From Aquatica leii (Eukaryota; Arthropoda; Insecta; Coleoptera; Lampyridae): 64,000 nt of DNA. The notes under the pieces are model-generated. The model was not told the DNA's origin. It worked only from the letters and a program-made list of their open reading frames with translations, and made no database searches. The position numbers and the translations under genes were made by a program. The stretch lies in assembly GCA_035610365.1 (NCBI GenBank), contig CM069433.1, positions 56,472,487 through 56,536,486 of the forward strand. The letters run 5' to 3'. Shown here in pieces: positions 1 to 12,210 of the stretch (position 1 is its first letter; each line of letters opens with the position of its first letter).

Positions 1-3000
1 TAAGTAGTGTTTAAAGTTAAAATAAATATTAAAAAATAATATTTTGCTGGAACTCTTGCGAGAAAAAAAGGGGGCACTCAGGTTTTACTTGCTCCAGAGC
101 ACTGAATATGTAGCTACAGCACTGACTATAGTCAGTGTACTCAATGCTGAGTACTTTACAAATAAATAAAAATATGAAATTAAAATAGTTATGTAGCAAA
201 AATCTACCGATGGATAATGTGTGGGAGTTTTAAGAAAAATCTCCTGATGCCAGTTTTATGCTTATGAAGGTAGTGTTGGTAATTGCATTGCATGGAGCAT
301 GTCGGGCGAAAGAATTATTTTTACTAACAGTACATCATATAGAAGATTGTGGTCATATTTTGATCATATAATTAAGTAAATATCAATAAAATTTTTAATA
401 GTTTTACTGAACGATTGAAACGTTAACATCAGCAGTAGCAGACAGCAAAGTAATAAATTCTAATTTTTGTGTCTGCGTTGTGGTCAGTTTCCTTATCTTC
501 TAGTATAATATTTAAAAATTTAATAAACCGTTCATTCACAATTTACGTTAATAAATAAAATTAAAAAAAGTGTTGCTAGCTGAAATAGTGAAGAAAAGTG
601 TTACTAACGAGAAAAATACAATTTTTCTTCACAATTTTTGATCAAACAATGTATTTTGTTGCAAAATTGACAAATATAAAAATGTACAGTGTGTTCTACT
701 TAAAGTATAGGTCTAGGCTACTTTTGGTATATCCGAATGTGCATTGTTTTAATTTTATAATTTATAAAAATAAAAATATTATTTGTGATTCGTAAATAAC
801 CTTGTTTTTATAAATAAACTGTTTTTTATTGTATACTTTTTGAAATTCTAATTTTGGTTGAACACTGATTGTACACTGATTTAATAATTGTCTAGAACAC
901 TAGAATTACTTCTCTGTATATTTTAAGTAGTGTTATCTTTTGACATTTATTTATTTAAAACCATATTATCTTTTAAATAAATAACACAGTTTAATTTTTT
1001 TTCTATGATGCTAAAGCTCTTAATTCATTTTATTTTACACTCTCACAAGAATCCCAGACCATACACACCCAGTATAAATTTACTATCGTTTCTGATACGC
1101 TAATTGTGAGTGAATGTAATAATCACAAACATAAATATTTAAATAACGTTATTCTCAAGGTTTGAGTGAATGAAATTAGTTTTGTATACAAATTACCACG
1201 TTATATCAATTTAATTTTTTTTGCATTTTTGCCAGTCCGTTTTTGACCTAACTAGTTTGTTTTATCTATTATTATAACCATTATATTTTTATGTTTTACG
1301 TTTTAATTATTTAATTTAATTACTATTTTACTGGTTAACATCGACAGCATCTTATAGTTAAGGCGACTCTTACAAACACTTGATTTTATTGGTACAAATA
1401 AAGATGTATGTTGAAATATAAAAGAAACACAGTGTAGGTAACATTTCTATAAATAAACATATGCAAAGTGCTAATAATAAAAAAATACTTTTAACCACTA
1501 CCTAAACAATGAAGAAAGTACTAATTAATTTAAAAAACGTCTAAGTGAGACAATCATAATGTATGTTAATAACCCTTTTAGACCAACTTACATAAATTAA
1601 ATAATCTTAAACAATAAATAAGTTTACGTAAATTAAAGATAAAATTAAAAAAAAACTGTACACATCGAACCAGATAATTTTTCATCAATTAACTCATTAA
1701 AAAATTAAACCTCATAGTAAGTATTTAAATTGGTCAATAAAGTATCGATATGAGTAAGAAAATACTTAAATCATTGTTAATTACTAAATTGCCTTATAAT
1801 TATAAGATTATGCATTTTAAATAAATAAGTGCTAAAATATAAGATTTAAAGAAAACTATTGCATGTATAAAGTAATAATAAATTAATAAGTTAGATTAAA
1901 AGTGTATATATTCGTAAGACAATCCACGCCTAACATTCACTACTTTTACCAAATAATATTGTGTCATTTCGTATTAAAATCATTAATCAAATAGTATATT
2001 AAATAATAGTATTTATCTTATATATTATTTATAGAATAAATAAAATCATCTCCTAAGAATACAAAATTGAAAAGATTTTATATTATACGTTTGAAAAATT
2101 GATAGTTATCATACAGTAAAGTGACTTATTTAAGACGAGCAAGCAATTTAAGTGTGTTATGACATTTTAAGTCATCAAGCTTGGACATGTCCTACTTATT
2201 AACGTACAATAGGTGTAATATAAAATTAAAAAAATTGTTTTTGTTGTTGACACGAAAACGTAAAAGATTATAACTGTATTTTAACAAGTCATCGATAAAC
2301 GATAAAACCAAATTTTTTAAACCGACATGTAATTTGATTATTCCGCATGTACTTGGAATTTTAAACAAAATTAATTTTTTGTAACAATGCTTATTGTTTA
2401 ATTAATTCAAGCGTTTCGTTAATTTATATTACAATCACATTGAAACCGGTGAAATAATTTAACGAATTCATTCAGGTAATAGATAACAGTAAATTTTTAA
2501 CTGTAAAATATTGTAATAAAAAACACTCTATAATTTTTGTAACACTTGTAAAAGGAACATTTTGAGACAAATTTTCTAGAATTTTGGATAACGAGGTAAA
2601 TTGTGTTAATTGTAGCAGGTTTTTCTGTGTTCATTAATTTAGTTGTTAGGTATGCGAAGGTAATAATCTAGTCTAGAAAATAACCTCATTAAATAAGTTC
2701 TTTAAAAATGACTTTTTTAACGTGAGTGATTAAGAACCAATTTAATTGTGCAACCTTGAAAATAACACAATTAGAAGTTTAACAAAAACAGCAAACATTT
2801 TTCTGTGTCTATCAATTTAAACATACAAAATTACTATTGTTTTCTTATTACAACAGTTCCCTAATAATTAAAGTTAATGAAAATTGCCTTTATTCAAATC
2901 CCAACAAAATTAATATTGCATTATAAAAACAACACAGATTAAGAACCGTAGATACACAAAACCGAAAACTTAATAAGTAGGTTAAATATATATAAATTTA

Positions 3001-4273
3001 TTAATTTTTTTAAAAGAAATTTGTGTAGTTTTTTTACAACTGTGAACGTTTATATTGTTTGTTGGTAACAAAATTAATTATTTATTATAATTTATTTTAT
3101 TTGCCACTGAAAATGCTCAAACATGTGATTGTATTCCAATAATATTAATTCACTTTGATTTAATTCAAAAAACAAGTTCGAATATGTAAAATTACAAATT
3201 AAATGTATAATCAAATAGTATTATCCGTAGAAAATTATAGTATTGCTAATTTCAGTAAAAGTTAATTAGAGAGTATAACAAACTAATCGCAATTTTGCTA
3301 AAAATTGTAATTTTATTGAAAGTGATATAAATTAGTATAAAAGTAAGGACGTATATAAAGCATATTAAAAAAAATTAACTTAGAAAATTAACTCAATAAA
3401 AAGTTAATTATCAAAAAACTATTACACTTTTCATTTCAAATATTTAAAACATCATGAATTTTATAAACATAAACAAAGAACGTGTATAATGATTTTGAGT
3501 ATTGCAAATTATTTAACTTTTGTTGTAGACAAATATGAGTGTACCAAAAGCTTTTAAAGTACGAAAACTTTGTAAAATGCAAATTAAATTGATCATATTT
3601 ACATAGGTTTATAACGTTTTCAATGTTAGATTATATTTAAAGAACCATAAAGAAAAACTTTGATAATGTTTGTGTTTCAGAATTATAAAATTTTAAATTA
3701 GATTAAAGTGAATATAAATTTCTTTTTGCTATTTATAGTATTTCCGCTTTAAAAATTTTTGTAATAAAAAAAAATAAAATGTAAAAATGCAAATAAAAAC
3801 ATATTAAGGAAACAGCATTAAATTTAGTAATAAAACAAACGATAATGCTGTAATTTAAAGCAAGAAACATAGTTTCTATTAATCCATTAATTTGTGTTAA
3901 AATTTAAATGTACAGGAAAACGCTAAATGTTTTGTTGACACAATTAAAAAAAAAGGTGGCACTACTATAAGTAATAACAAAAGTTTACCTAACAATAACG
4001 CAAAATAAATATTTTAGAATAAAAACAAAATAATTTAAAAAAACAGATAGATGCTGTTATATGTATTTTTTTCAAGATGCTTTTACGCATAGAACATTTA
4101 AGTTTGGGCACTAATTATTTTTTAAACGCGTATCAAAAAATTATTTTTATTTTGCCGTGTTGAATTTTTGTTTGTTTGTTAAGTAAAGTAAATAAAGTAG
4201 AAACAGAAAAAATGGAGATTTCAAAAGAAATGGATAACAAAAAATTAGGGCGTGTACTAGTGTACACATGTAA
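1..4273. other. AT-rich stretch with no recognised gene
   Basis: Very AT-rich, with dense stops in all frames and only short open frames that resemble no family I know. A short perfect palindrome, cactgactatagtcagtg, sits at 121-138. No splice-linked coding exons, RNA gene or terminal-repeat element could be supported. It could be intergenic or part of a large intron of a gene outside the window. Confidence 0.7.
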
Positions 4274-4316
4274 GAAGTGAAACTTCTTTATGGCCTTATT
4301 TTTCGCAAAATGATCT

Positions 4317-4626
4317 ACATGCAACTTTTCAGAAATTGGTTAAATAAAGTTAAATTAGATAAATTTTAAACAAAAGGATTTTATTATCATAGACATGAAT
4401 ACAAATTTTTGTAAATCAATTAACTAATTTTTGTAGATTCAATTTCATATTTCAGTTAATAGTAATAATTCTATTACAATTAATGAAATGCTGTAATAAT
4501 TTTAGTAGCAAAAAGTTAAAGTGAAATAATTGTATTATTTGTATTCATGTCTATGATAATAAAATCCTTTTGTTTAAACTTTATCTAATTTAACTTTATT
4601 TAACCAATTTCTGAAAAGTTGCATGT
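4317..4626. repeat. Long inverted repeat (90-bp arms)
   Basis: The arm 4317-4406 (starting acatgcaacttttcag) is repeated in reverse complement at 4537-4626 with very few differences, around a 130-bp spacer. Part of the right arm and spacer occurs again, inverted, at about 4758-4890. The arrangement looks like a MITE-type fold-back nested in the larger terminal-repeat element. Confidence 0.8.
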
Positions 4627-4891
4627 ATATCAATTAATTGATGTTCATTAAATTAGCAGTCTTATTAATTAATAAATACTATTTTAATGAAATCATATAC
4701 ATTGACCGATAGTTACAATAAGAAACTGAGGTTAACCTTAAATATTTTAAATTTAAAATTAGATAAATTTTAAACAAAAGGATTTTATTATAATAGACAT
4801 GAATACAAATAATACAATTATTTCACTTTAACTTTTTGCTACTAAGATTATTACAGCATTTTATTAATTGAAATAGAATTATTACTATCAT

Positions 4892-5050
4892 TGTCATCGT
4901 TCAAACAGAAACTGAGGTTAACCTTAAATATATTAAATTTAAAATGTCATCGTTCAATCAGAAACTGATGTTAACCTTAAATATATTAAATTTAAAATGT
5001 CATCGTTCAATCAGAAACTGAGGTTAACCTTAAATATTTTAAATTTAAAA
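4892..5050. repeat. 53-bp tandem repeat, three units
   Basis: Three head-to-tail units begin at 4892, 4945 and 4998, each starting tgtcatcgttca and ending in taaatttaaaa, with only one to three differences between units. A partial unit (aagaaactgaggttaacc) lies upstream at about 4721-4757. The array is followed at 5051-5122 by four degenerate copies of an aaaatgtgacg motif, two of them extended to gacgcgtaa. Confidence 0.85.
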
Positions 5051-5319
5051 AATGTGACGATAAAAAATGTGACGCGTAACCAAAAAAAAAATGTGACGCG
5101 TAAGCGAAAAATGTGACGGTAAATTTTTTTCCAACGCCGATAAAGAAGTTTCACTTCAATAAAATACAAATAATGGGACTAAACGAAAAAAGCGAAACAA
5201 AAAGGAAGGGAAAAAGAAACACAAGATTAACAAATAAACATGTAATATAATACGCCGAAATCAATACAGTAAAGAGAGCAAAAGAAGAGGTGAGAATAAT
5301 AACAGGAACTAAACAAATG

Positions 5320-7600
5320 AATAATAAAATGGAAAGCTGCACACTCAAGAATATTACTAGTGACAATAAAACTCCAACAAAAAATAAACATTATACAAAT
5401 ATACGGACCGAGAGAAGGTACACTAGCAGAGAAAGTAGGAGAATTCTACAACAATCTACAAGACATAATGGATGAAGCAAGAGAGGAAACAGAACCATCC
5501 ATAATAATGGGCGACTGATATGCAAGAGTAGCGAACGACCAAAACAGAAGCATCGAATGCATACGAAAGCATGAAGAGGAAACTGTAAACCGTAACGAGA
5601 AAAAAATAATTGAGTTTTGTTAAAGAAATGATCTGTTAATGGGAATCACATAAAAATAACAAAAAACGAAAGATAAGTACATCTTCGTGGCAGAAGAACG
5701 TAAAGCAAAAAGCTTGATAGATTATATAGTTTCACACAAACACTAAGAGAGACAGTACAAGACATATAAACAAGAAAAGAAGCGGGAATAGGTTCTAATC
5801 ATAGACTAAGAGTAGCAAAACTAGAAGAAATAGTAAATAAGAGCAAAAAAATAATATACAGGAAAATAGACCTATGCAAACTAAAAAAACAGGAATGACA
5901 AAAAAATACCATGATAAGACAAATAAGCAATATTACAAACTATTAAAGGAAAAAAAAAACCTGGAGACAAAATAAAAAAAAATCTGTAAAGGTTGCGAAA
6001 GAGAAAGAAGAAACGTCAACAAAAACCTAAAGTGAACATGATGGTGAACTGATGACATAAAAGGAATAGTGAAAGAAAAGAAATAGGCTTGGAAGAAGAA
6101 TATCCAAAAATATACAGAAAAATATAAAGAAAAAAGGAATAAAATAAAACAAGAAATCAGAAAAACCAAAAAGAAAAGCGGAAAAGAGTTTGGACAACAA
6201 AAAAATTACAAACACAAGGTGTACACATGAAAGTTTTTGACAGTAGTAAAAAGACTAAAAAGAACTAAAAGCAAAGAAATAACAGCAATAAACAATAAGC
6301 AGCAGGAACTCAAAGCAGAAAGAATAGAATACTGGAAAGAAGGGAATTAAACGTAGAAAATGAAGATATAGAGACACAGTAGAATTAGCGTAGATAACAA
6401 GGGAAGAACTACAAGATGCGATAAATCAGATTAAAATAGAAAAAGCGAGTGGAAAAAAATAGAAATGCTTAAAAATCTAGGAGAAAATGGAACAGAATAC
6501 ATAATATATTAAAAAAGCGTGGTAATCAAAAAAAATCTCCAAAGACTGGGAAACAAATTTAATAATTCCTATACATAAAAGAGACGAGACAACAAAATGT
6601 GAAAATTACAGACCGATATCCTTAGCCTTAACTTCACTAAAATTATATACCTACAAGATTACTGGAAAAAAAGCTGAGAACGTATGTAGAACACAAACTT
6701 GAAGAAGAACAAAAGTCATTCAAAGCAGGAAGACAGACCAGTGACGACATTTATATACAAAAAATTCTAATAGAAAGAGCAATAGAAGACGATAAAAAGC
6801 TATACCTGATATTTATTGATTTGAAAGCAGTGTTCGATACTGTACACAGACAAACAATATGGAATAGCCTAAAAGAACTAGAAGTGCCAACAAAACTATT
6901 AAAAGCACGTCTAAAACAGTAAAATGGAAAGTACAAATCGTAGGACAACAATCAGAAAAATTTGAGATGAGAAAAGGAACAAAGCTTAAGTCCACTTTTA
7001 TTCTTGATAATAACAGACAGAATAGTAGAACAAACCAAGAGAAAAACAAGCAAGAACCCATATCATTAAATAGCTTGTTATACGAGGACAATGTAGTTCT
7101 AATAGCGGACTCACGAAAGAAAATACAGGAATTATTAAATATCTGGGTTAAAGAAATAGAAGAAAAAATGTAACTAAAATGATGGAAAAATAAACGCAGA
7201 AATAATAAATCGATTAATCAACAAAACTATAGTACGCACTCAACCATATACTAAGCCATAAAAAAATAGACAGAAACGAAAAAGAAATACCCATAAAAGT
7301 TTCACTATAAAACATATTAAAGATTTTTTAAGGTAATTGGTGTATTTATTTAGTACAATTTAAATACAACAATTACCCTAAAAAAATCTTTAAAAAAAAT
7401 ACACAATATATAACAATTCCAACAATCACATACGCAGCGGAAAAATGAAACCAAGAAAAAAATGGCTAGATCAGATAGAAAAACATGAAAAAAAAGAAAA
7501 ACAAAGAAAAAGATGTTTGCAAGATATAGAAAAGCAAAAGTGATTTACAATCCAACGCCAACGCCTAAAAGGGCAAAAAGAAATGAGAGAAAGAAGAAGA
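5320..7600 (+). mobile_element. Decayed LINE (APE endonuclease plus reverse transcriptase)
   Basis: Broken plus-strand reading frames resemble a non-LTR retrotransposon. At 5390-5640 there is an apurinic-type endonuclease signature (IQIYGPREG, then IIMGD and a later RNDLLMG). Around 6540-6650 comes the reverse transcriptase lead-in (NLIIPIH, CENYRPISL), at 6780-6850 LYLIFIDLKAVFDTV, and at 7070-7100 LLYEDNVVLIADS, the place of the YADD box. A C-terminal RKKWLDQI-like piece lies near 7460. The frame is interrupted by many stops and frameshifts, so this is a pseudogene copy. Having an APE-type endonuclease excludes the R2/R4-type clades; RTE-like or a related clade is likely, but I cannot fix it. 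A small hairpin (7317-7393) interrupts its 3' part. Confidence 0.8.
7317..7393. repeat. Short hairpin inverted repeat inside the LINE
   Basis: The left arm, 7317-7350, starts ttaaagattttttaagg; the right arm, 7361-7393, is its reverse complement with few mismatches, around a loop of about 10 bases. It interrupts the LINE after the reverse transcriptase and is probably a miniature insertion. Confidence 0.7.
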
Positions 7601-8951
7601 TTTTTTTTGTTATAAAGGAATAATCACAAAGCGTTGCAGCACAAGCACGTAGCCAAAGCTAAGCTTGGGCAAGCTCAAACCTACACAAAATCCTTTAGGA
7701 TCACGCTTGTACCCACCCATTGAGTAAAAATTGTGCAAAAAAAAATAACAAATTAAGTTTATCATTTTAATTTAACAGAAATTATAAGATGACTCAACCA
7801 TTAAGTATTTTTAAGTAAAAGAGTTATTTTTACTTCTTTCTTGAAAACCAGTGATATCCGATACTTATCGCAAAAGAAATTATTGCTTTCCGGCCTGTTA
7901 AAGAAACTTTACGCTTGAAATGAATACTTGACTTTTAAAATAAACATTTTAGTAAAATTTAAGCGAAAAAACCATTATGGACTCAATTCAGTACAATTTG
8001 GTCGGTCGTAACAAAAACTTTTTAAAAAATGAGTTAAAAACGAAATGCGACAATATAAGACTTTTGCAAAATTTGATGATAGCAACACATCTAGTTCTTT
8101 AACTTCAGTTTAGTCAACTAGTAGTGAAACCTTACAATATTTTTCTTATGAAAATATATTGTCAAAATTTCAAAAATGAACAAAAAGACACAGATATTGA
8201 ATATGACAAATCTGCTGTAAAATTTCAAGATTGGCTCAAAAGCAACCAAACCAAACTAAAAATATCAAAAAGCTCTAGGTTTTGTCGATCTTTTACAAAA
8301 TCTCATAGATGGTTCTAAACAACCAAGACAAAAATTTTACCAAAAAACTGTTATTGGTAATCGTTTTAGACAATTTACTAGTAATTTGTATAGTTTGTAT
8401 TCGGAACGGTTAGAATATATTGGCGAAAACTTGGAAGCAGTGTTTGAGAAAATTGGTAAATGCTACAAAAACTGTGTAATCAAATATTTACTTTTTTCTA
8501 AAAGTAATATTGGTGATTATTGTTTTACTGGAATTCAAATTAATAAAACTAATATTGCATTAATTCAAAAAAATAGTACATGTATAAATATTGTTACTGA
8601 TGCTTTTCACAAAAAATAAGTCCAATGTCATGATAACGAAAATAAAGACACTACACTGATATACTTCTGGTTTGGTTTTCGCTTCAATTGAAAAATGTAT
8701 TAAATTTTGAATTTGCATCGTCGCAATAAAAACCATTGATACTCACTTGATGCGCATACAACGTATCATTTATGGGAGTTTCTTGAAGATTTGTCTGCGC
8801 TTCTTTTCTACAACTATTTTGGTATAGTTGGTGAAGTTCAGAACTTAAATAAAGTCTTTTAAACTTTGCACGGTCATAATGGCTTTCTTTGGCCTCCATA
8901 AAACTTGTATTTTTGCTTTTTTGGATTCGGTTGTGTGAGATACGTGATCAC
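7600..8951. other. Unassigned repeat-like stretch with short open frames
   Basis: Two short plus-strand frames (8124-8318 and 8386-8619) and one minus-strand frame (8684-8899) look mildly protein-like, but I recognise no domain in them. The minus frame is rich in charged residues and begins MEAKESHYDRAKFKR; loosely similar coiled stretches occur in insect element proteins, which is only an impression. The whole stretch precedes the perfect palindrome and may be debris of a mobile element. Confidence 0.3.
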
Positions 8952-9081
8952 CTGAGATTGGTAAACCCTTTATGTTAGGAGTGGCTATAAAAACTACTTG
9001 AAGAGTTTTCTTATGGCCATAAGAAAACTCTTCAAGTAGTTTTTATAGCCACTCCTAACATAAAGGGTTTACCAATCTCAG
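8952..9081. repeat. Perfect 130-bp palindrome with no spacer
   Basis: Bases 8952-9016 (starting ctgagattggtaaaccc) are the exact reverse complement of 9017-9081, with the centre at ttatgg/ccataa and no loop. I checked all 65 positions of the arm by eye and found no mismatch. The palindrome is flanked by a direct repeat, tacgtgatcacct, at 8941-8953 and 9121-9133. Real palindromes of this perfection are unstable, so it is either a very recent event, a functional terminus or an assembly artefact. Confidence 0.9.
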
Positions 9082-9226
9082 TTGAACTACGCATTAGGAG
9101 GTATAAAACACTTTTCTTAATACGTGATCACCTCCACAATTTTCTTTCAAAACATCACTAACAAATTACATTTGCTAATATTCAAAACATTAAAAAAAAT
9201 TAAGTGCGTAAAATCTTTACGCTCCA

Positions 9227-9668
9227 TTGAAGTAAAACTTCTTAGTCGCTTGCGGCACAGATATTACCGAAAAGATTAAACTTAAATAAATATTATTTTA
9301 GAATGTTGTTTTTTTTTAATTTTTATTTTCTTATAAAAGAGTAAATGTTTCTGGGACTCTACCATTTAAAATTAATTAAACAGTGTTTTGTTTTATATTA
9401 ATAATATTTTATATTTCACATAAAATTTGTTTATACCACTCTCACTTCTTAAAAAATGTCACTCCTCATTTAAATTAATTAAAAATAAACCAAATTTTTG
9501 AATACAACGCTTCATAAGCCGTAGATAATTACAACAAACTGTCAGAAAAGTAAATAAAAAAATATGTTTAGTTACTGTTTTTAAATAGTGGAAATTTCAG
9601 CAGCGTTACTTACATCAGAAAAAAATTTGTCATACTTCCAAGTCGCGCCTAAAAAAGTTTTACTTCAA
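9227..9668. mobile_element. MITE with TTGAAGTAAAACTT terminal repeats
   Basis: Left end ttgaagtaaaacttctta at 9227 and right end aaaaagttttacttcaa to 9668 are inverted copies; a cgc triplet follows near each (agtcgc and aggcgc). The 442-bp interior has no coding capacity. The ends match those of the element at 4274-5157, making this the second member of the same family in the window. No clear target duplication is seen. Confidence 0.6.
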
Positions 9669-10199
9669 AAGAATTACTGACAAACTTGAACTTTCTTTTT
9701 TGGTAAATCTTGTTTGAAAAATATAATTTGAGAAATTTCGTTTTTTAGGATTTTGTATAGTAGATCTCTTTCTCATTATCGGAGCTACCGATATAAGATG
9801 GCACAATTTTATGTCTTGGTTTGTTTTATTATTTTCTTGATAAAACCTTTGCGTATAGTGTTTAAAGCAAAAGCAAACTTTTTACAGAAAAATGTAGGGC
9901 CATTTTCATCATTATCTTCATATATATTCAATACAATAGATTTATTAACAACCCTGTTAAGTTTGAAGCAATAAAAACTGCCTTATCTTCTCAGCGTTTA
10001 CTTTTGATTTTTCGTTTTTCTTCTTTGCTTCTTTCTTAAACCTCAATTCCCTTCTTTTGCCGAGATGTTTTTTTCATGATGCAAAAAATTACAAAGTTAC
10101 TACATAGGTTTTCTCGTATAGCAATACTTTCTAAATGCTTGAGGTAGTTATTTTCAAAGCGGACTGATTACAGACCATTGAATAAAAGAAACACTAAAC
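9669..10199. other. No recognised gene
   Basis: AT-rich sequence with one short open frame (9753-9974) that starts in low-complexity context and resembles nothing known to me. I see no element ends or RNA gene here. Confidence 0.6.
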
Positions 10200-10709
10200 A
10201 GTGTAAATCATTAGAAAGCAACAACATATGTTAAATATTAAAAATGTGACTACGTTACAAAATATTAACAGCAAAAAAGAAAATAAATATGTAAAACTTC
10301 CGTATTATCCCATACATACCAGAGGCCTTCAAAAAATATTGATTACAAAATGGTAACAACCACTAACAATAACATAAAAAACCTTTTAGATAACCCGAAA
10401 GATATGTGCGACAAATCGGGAATATATAAAATTAGTTGTAAAGACTGTAACCAAATATATATAGGACAAATCAGCAGACCCTTAAAAACCCGATATAAAG
10501 AGCACTTAGCTGATGTCAAATGTAAGAGAATAGATAAATCTAGTGTATTCCTACATATGTTCGAAAATAATTATAAAATAAAAGACATCAAATTAATTAA
10601 GAAAATCAACAATAGAAAAAAACTAGATCTATACAAGAGTTTAGAAATGACTACGGACCCTTGGTTTTTCGGAATTATTCAACTTAGTGTGAAAATTAGT
10701 GAGACGTAA
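10200..10709 (+). mobile_element. Penelope-like element remnant: GIY-YIG endonuclease end
   Basis: The open frame at 10350-10709 carries the GIY-YIG nuclease fold: SGIYKISC followed after a short spacer by QIYIGQ, then the helix RPLKTRYKEHL and a downstream KLDLYKSLEM. In Penelope-like retroelements this domain follows the reverse transcriptase and nicks the target. The linker just upstream (KLPYYPI, then TRGLQKI in other frames) is also typical of the region between the two domains. No reverse transcriptase is seen further 5', so the copy is truncated, and the linker has frame breaks. A free-standing GIY-YIG gene is unlikely given the Penelope-style linker. Confidence 0.85.
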
Positions 10710-11504
10710 CGACGAGTCACATAAATTTAGTATAAATTAGCTTTAGTCATAATTATAGTTTTAGTATCTCTAAAAATACTTATAACAGTCTTTATTTCAA
10801 AGTTTTAGAAGTAATAGATAATTATTATAACAGATGGAATTCTTTTGGATTTATTTAGGTTTGTTTAAACTGTGGATATATCGGGTATCTGAATTAGATT
10901 TTGAACACGAAATATCGAGTTTTGCTCGAATCTAAGCTTGCATATGGATAGTGCAGGTTCAAATTAACGAGAATCAATCTCTAACTCATATATGTCAAAA
11001 ATGGATTTATCGGCTATTGCATGTAAGCTCTTTAAATAATAATAATAATTTAAATAATAATTTTCTAGAACTATTATATTTAATCTCAAAGTACAATGAA
11101 ATTGTTAAAAACAAAATTTCACGACAAAAAAATACAAAGTATATTAGTCCTAAAATACAAAACAAAATACGATTTATCTTGTCTAAGCTCAATAGAGGTT
11201 GAATACAGGGTTATTAAAAAGTATGAAGACTGTGATTTATTGGTGTTAATATTCATTTCAGAAAAAAATGTTCATCACAACAGTTTATGTAACTTTTATC
11301 TACAATTGGAAATACTTAAATTTTTGTTATCTGCAATTGTTTCTGAGTTACGCAATTCCGCGTAATTTTTTCAGTTGGGAATATATTACTTTTACCTCAC
11401 CATTCGATAGAGAAATTTTGCTTTATACTAAAATAGTTGTTTTGCATATTTAGCTTTATTTTTTCAGTATGATTTTTTCTAGTATTTTGACTGACATTGC
11501 ATTA
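10710..11504. other. No recognised gene
   Basis: Several overlapping short frames at 10951-11453 occur on both strands over the same AT-rich DNA, as expected by chance. The first part (10710-10950) may be the 3' tail of the Penelope remnant, but no end can be placed. Confidence 0.55.
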
Positions 11505-11950
11505 AACATCTGTAAATATTCGTTAACTTCTAGATTTAACTTGGAAAGTATAAGCGTTCTTAGAATGATAACTTCATTTAACTACATCTTATGTGATAAC
11601 GTTATTTTGTATTTATTTTTAGTGTCAGCAAACTACTGAGAAGCAATATGTAGTTCTTAGAACAGTAATTTAACATCATACGTTATTTTTCATTTCTTTT
11701 TATTAACGGTGCTATATATTGTTACAGGTCAGTAATTTTCGATTTATTTAGCTGAAAATTTAGATTATTTAAACGATTTATAAAAATTTCTATTTTGACA
11801 GTTTCTGTTTGTATTGATGCTAAGATTTCACCTATAAATTAACAACATGTTAATAAGATACAACACTGTATTTATTTACTGCTTTATAACCAATAAACAT
11901 ATATTTGTTTCTTTTAAAATTCAAATATTGGTATCATTCGTTTATTGTTA
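11505..11950 (+). repeat. Interspersed repeat, copy 1
   Basis: This stretch shares long similarity with 51345-51775 (same orientation) and 60905-61255 (opposite orientation). Shared landmarks in order are cttatgtgataacgttattt, ttagtgtcagca, gtagttcttagaacagt, an aacgttatttt-ttattaac repeat of the first block, and a distal block containing aaccaataaacat and the family form gatattgttatcattc. No coding frame or RNA polymerase III boxes are visible, so it is probably a non-autonomous element of unknown type. Confidence 0.7.
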
Positions 11951-12019
11951 TAAAAAATCCTAAGCCACAACGTGAGCGGCGTGCACTGTATTATTGTTTT
12001 TTGGCTGGTGTAATTATTA

Positions 12020-12210
12020 GTAGTACTATTAGTAGTTAATAAAGACAAAAGTAATGTTCAAAATAATGCATTACTTTTTTTAGTAATTAGTAATTGTAAT
12101 GCATTACCTTCCACGAAAACTAATTAGTAATGAGAACGCATTCCTTTTTGACAAAATAATGAGTAATTTTAATTCATTCCTTTTAAAAAGTAATGCTCCA
12201 ACTACTGACT
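12020..12210. repeat. Degenerate TAATGCATTAC / AGTAATTAGTAAT repeat cluster
   Basis: The motifs gtaatg, tgcattac and agtaattagtaat recur in both orientations over about 190 bp. Such clusters of short transposase-binding-like repeats are typical of ends of non-autonomous hAT elements, but no terminal repeat pair or 8-bp duplication could be placed here. Confidence 0.4.

Larger units (their letters stand above)
4274..5157. mobile_element. Composite terminal-inverted-repeat DNA element (non-autonomous)
   Basis: The stretch is bounded by matching inverted ends: gaagtgaaacttcttta at 4274 and its reverse complement taaagaagtttcacttc ending at 5157. No transposase is visible inside. The interior is built from repeats: a 90-bp inverted pair, another inverted copy of the middle part (about 4440-4590 against 4758-4890), a three-unit 53-bp tandem array and short atgtgacg-containing repeats before the right end. 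A second element at 9227-9668 has closely related ends (ttgaagtaaaacttctt), which supports a real family. The transposase superfamily cannot be told from the ends alone and no target duplication is clear. Confidence 0.6.

Noticed and set aside
4892-5122. CRISPR-like array
   Set aside because: The 53-bp units abut without spacers, and the context is an arthropod transposon, so this is a tandem repeat.
5151-6215. Leu/Phe/Ser-rich minus-strand frames suggesting membrane proteins
   Set aside because: They are the complement of an A-rich, Lys-rich LINE coding strand, which gives runs of Phe, Leu and Ser by composition.
9753-9974. 73-codon plus-strand frame with a hydrophobic segment
   Set aside because: AT-rich context, no homology I can recognise and no splice or promoter support.
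10951-11453. Cluster of short overlapping frames on both strands
   Set aside because: They overlap one another in several frames over low-complexity AT DNA, with no domain or splice evidence.
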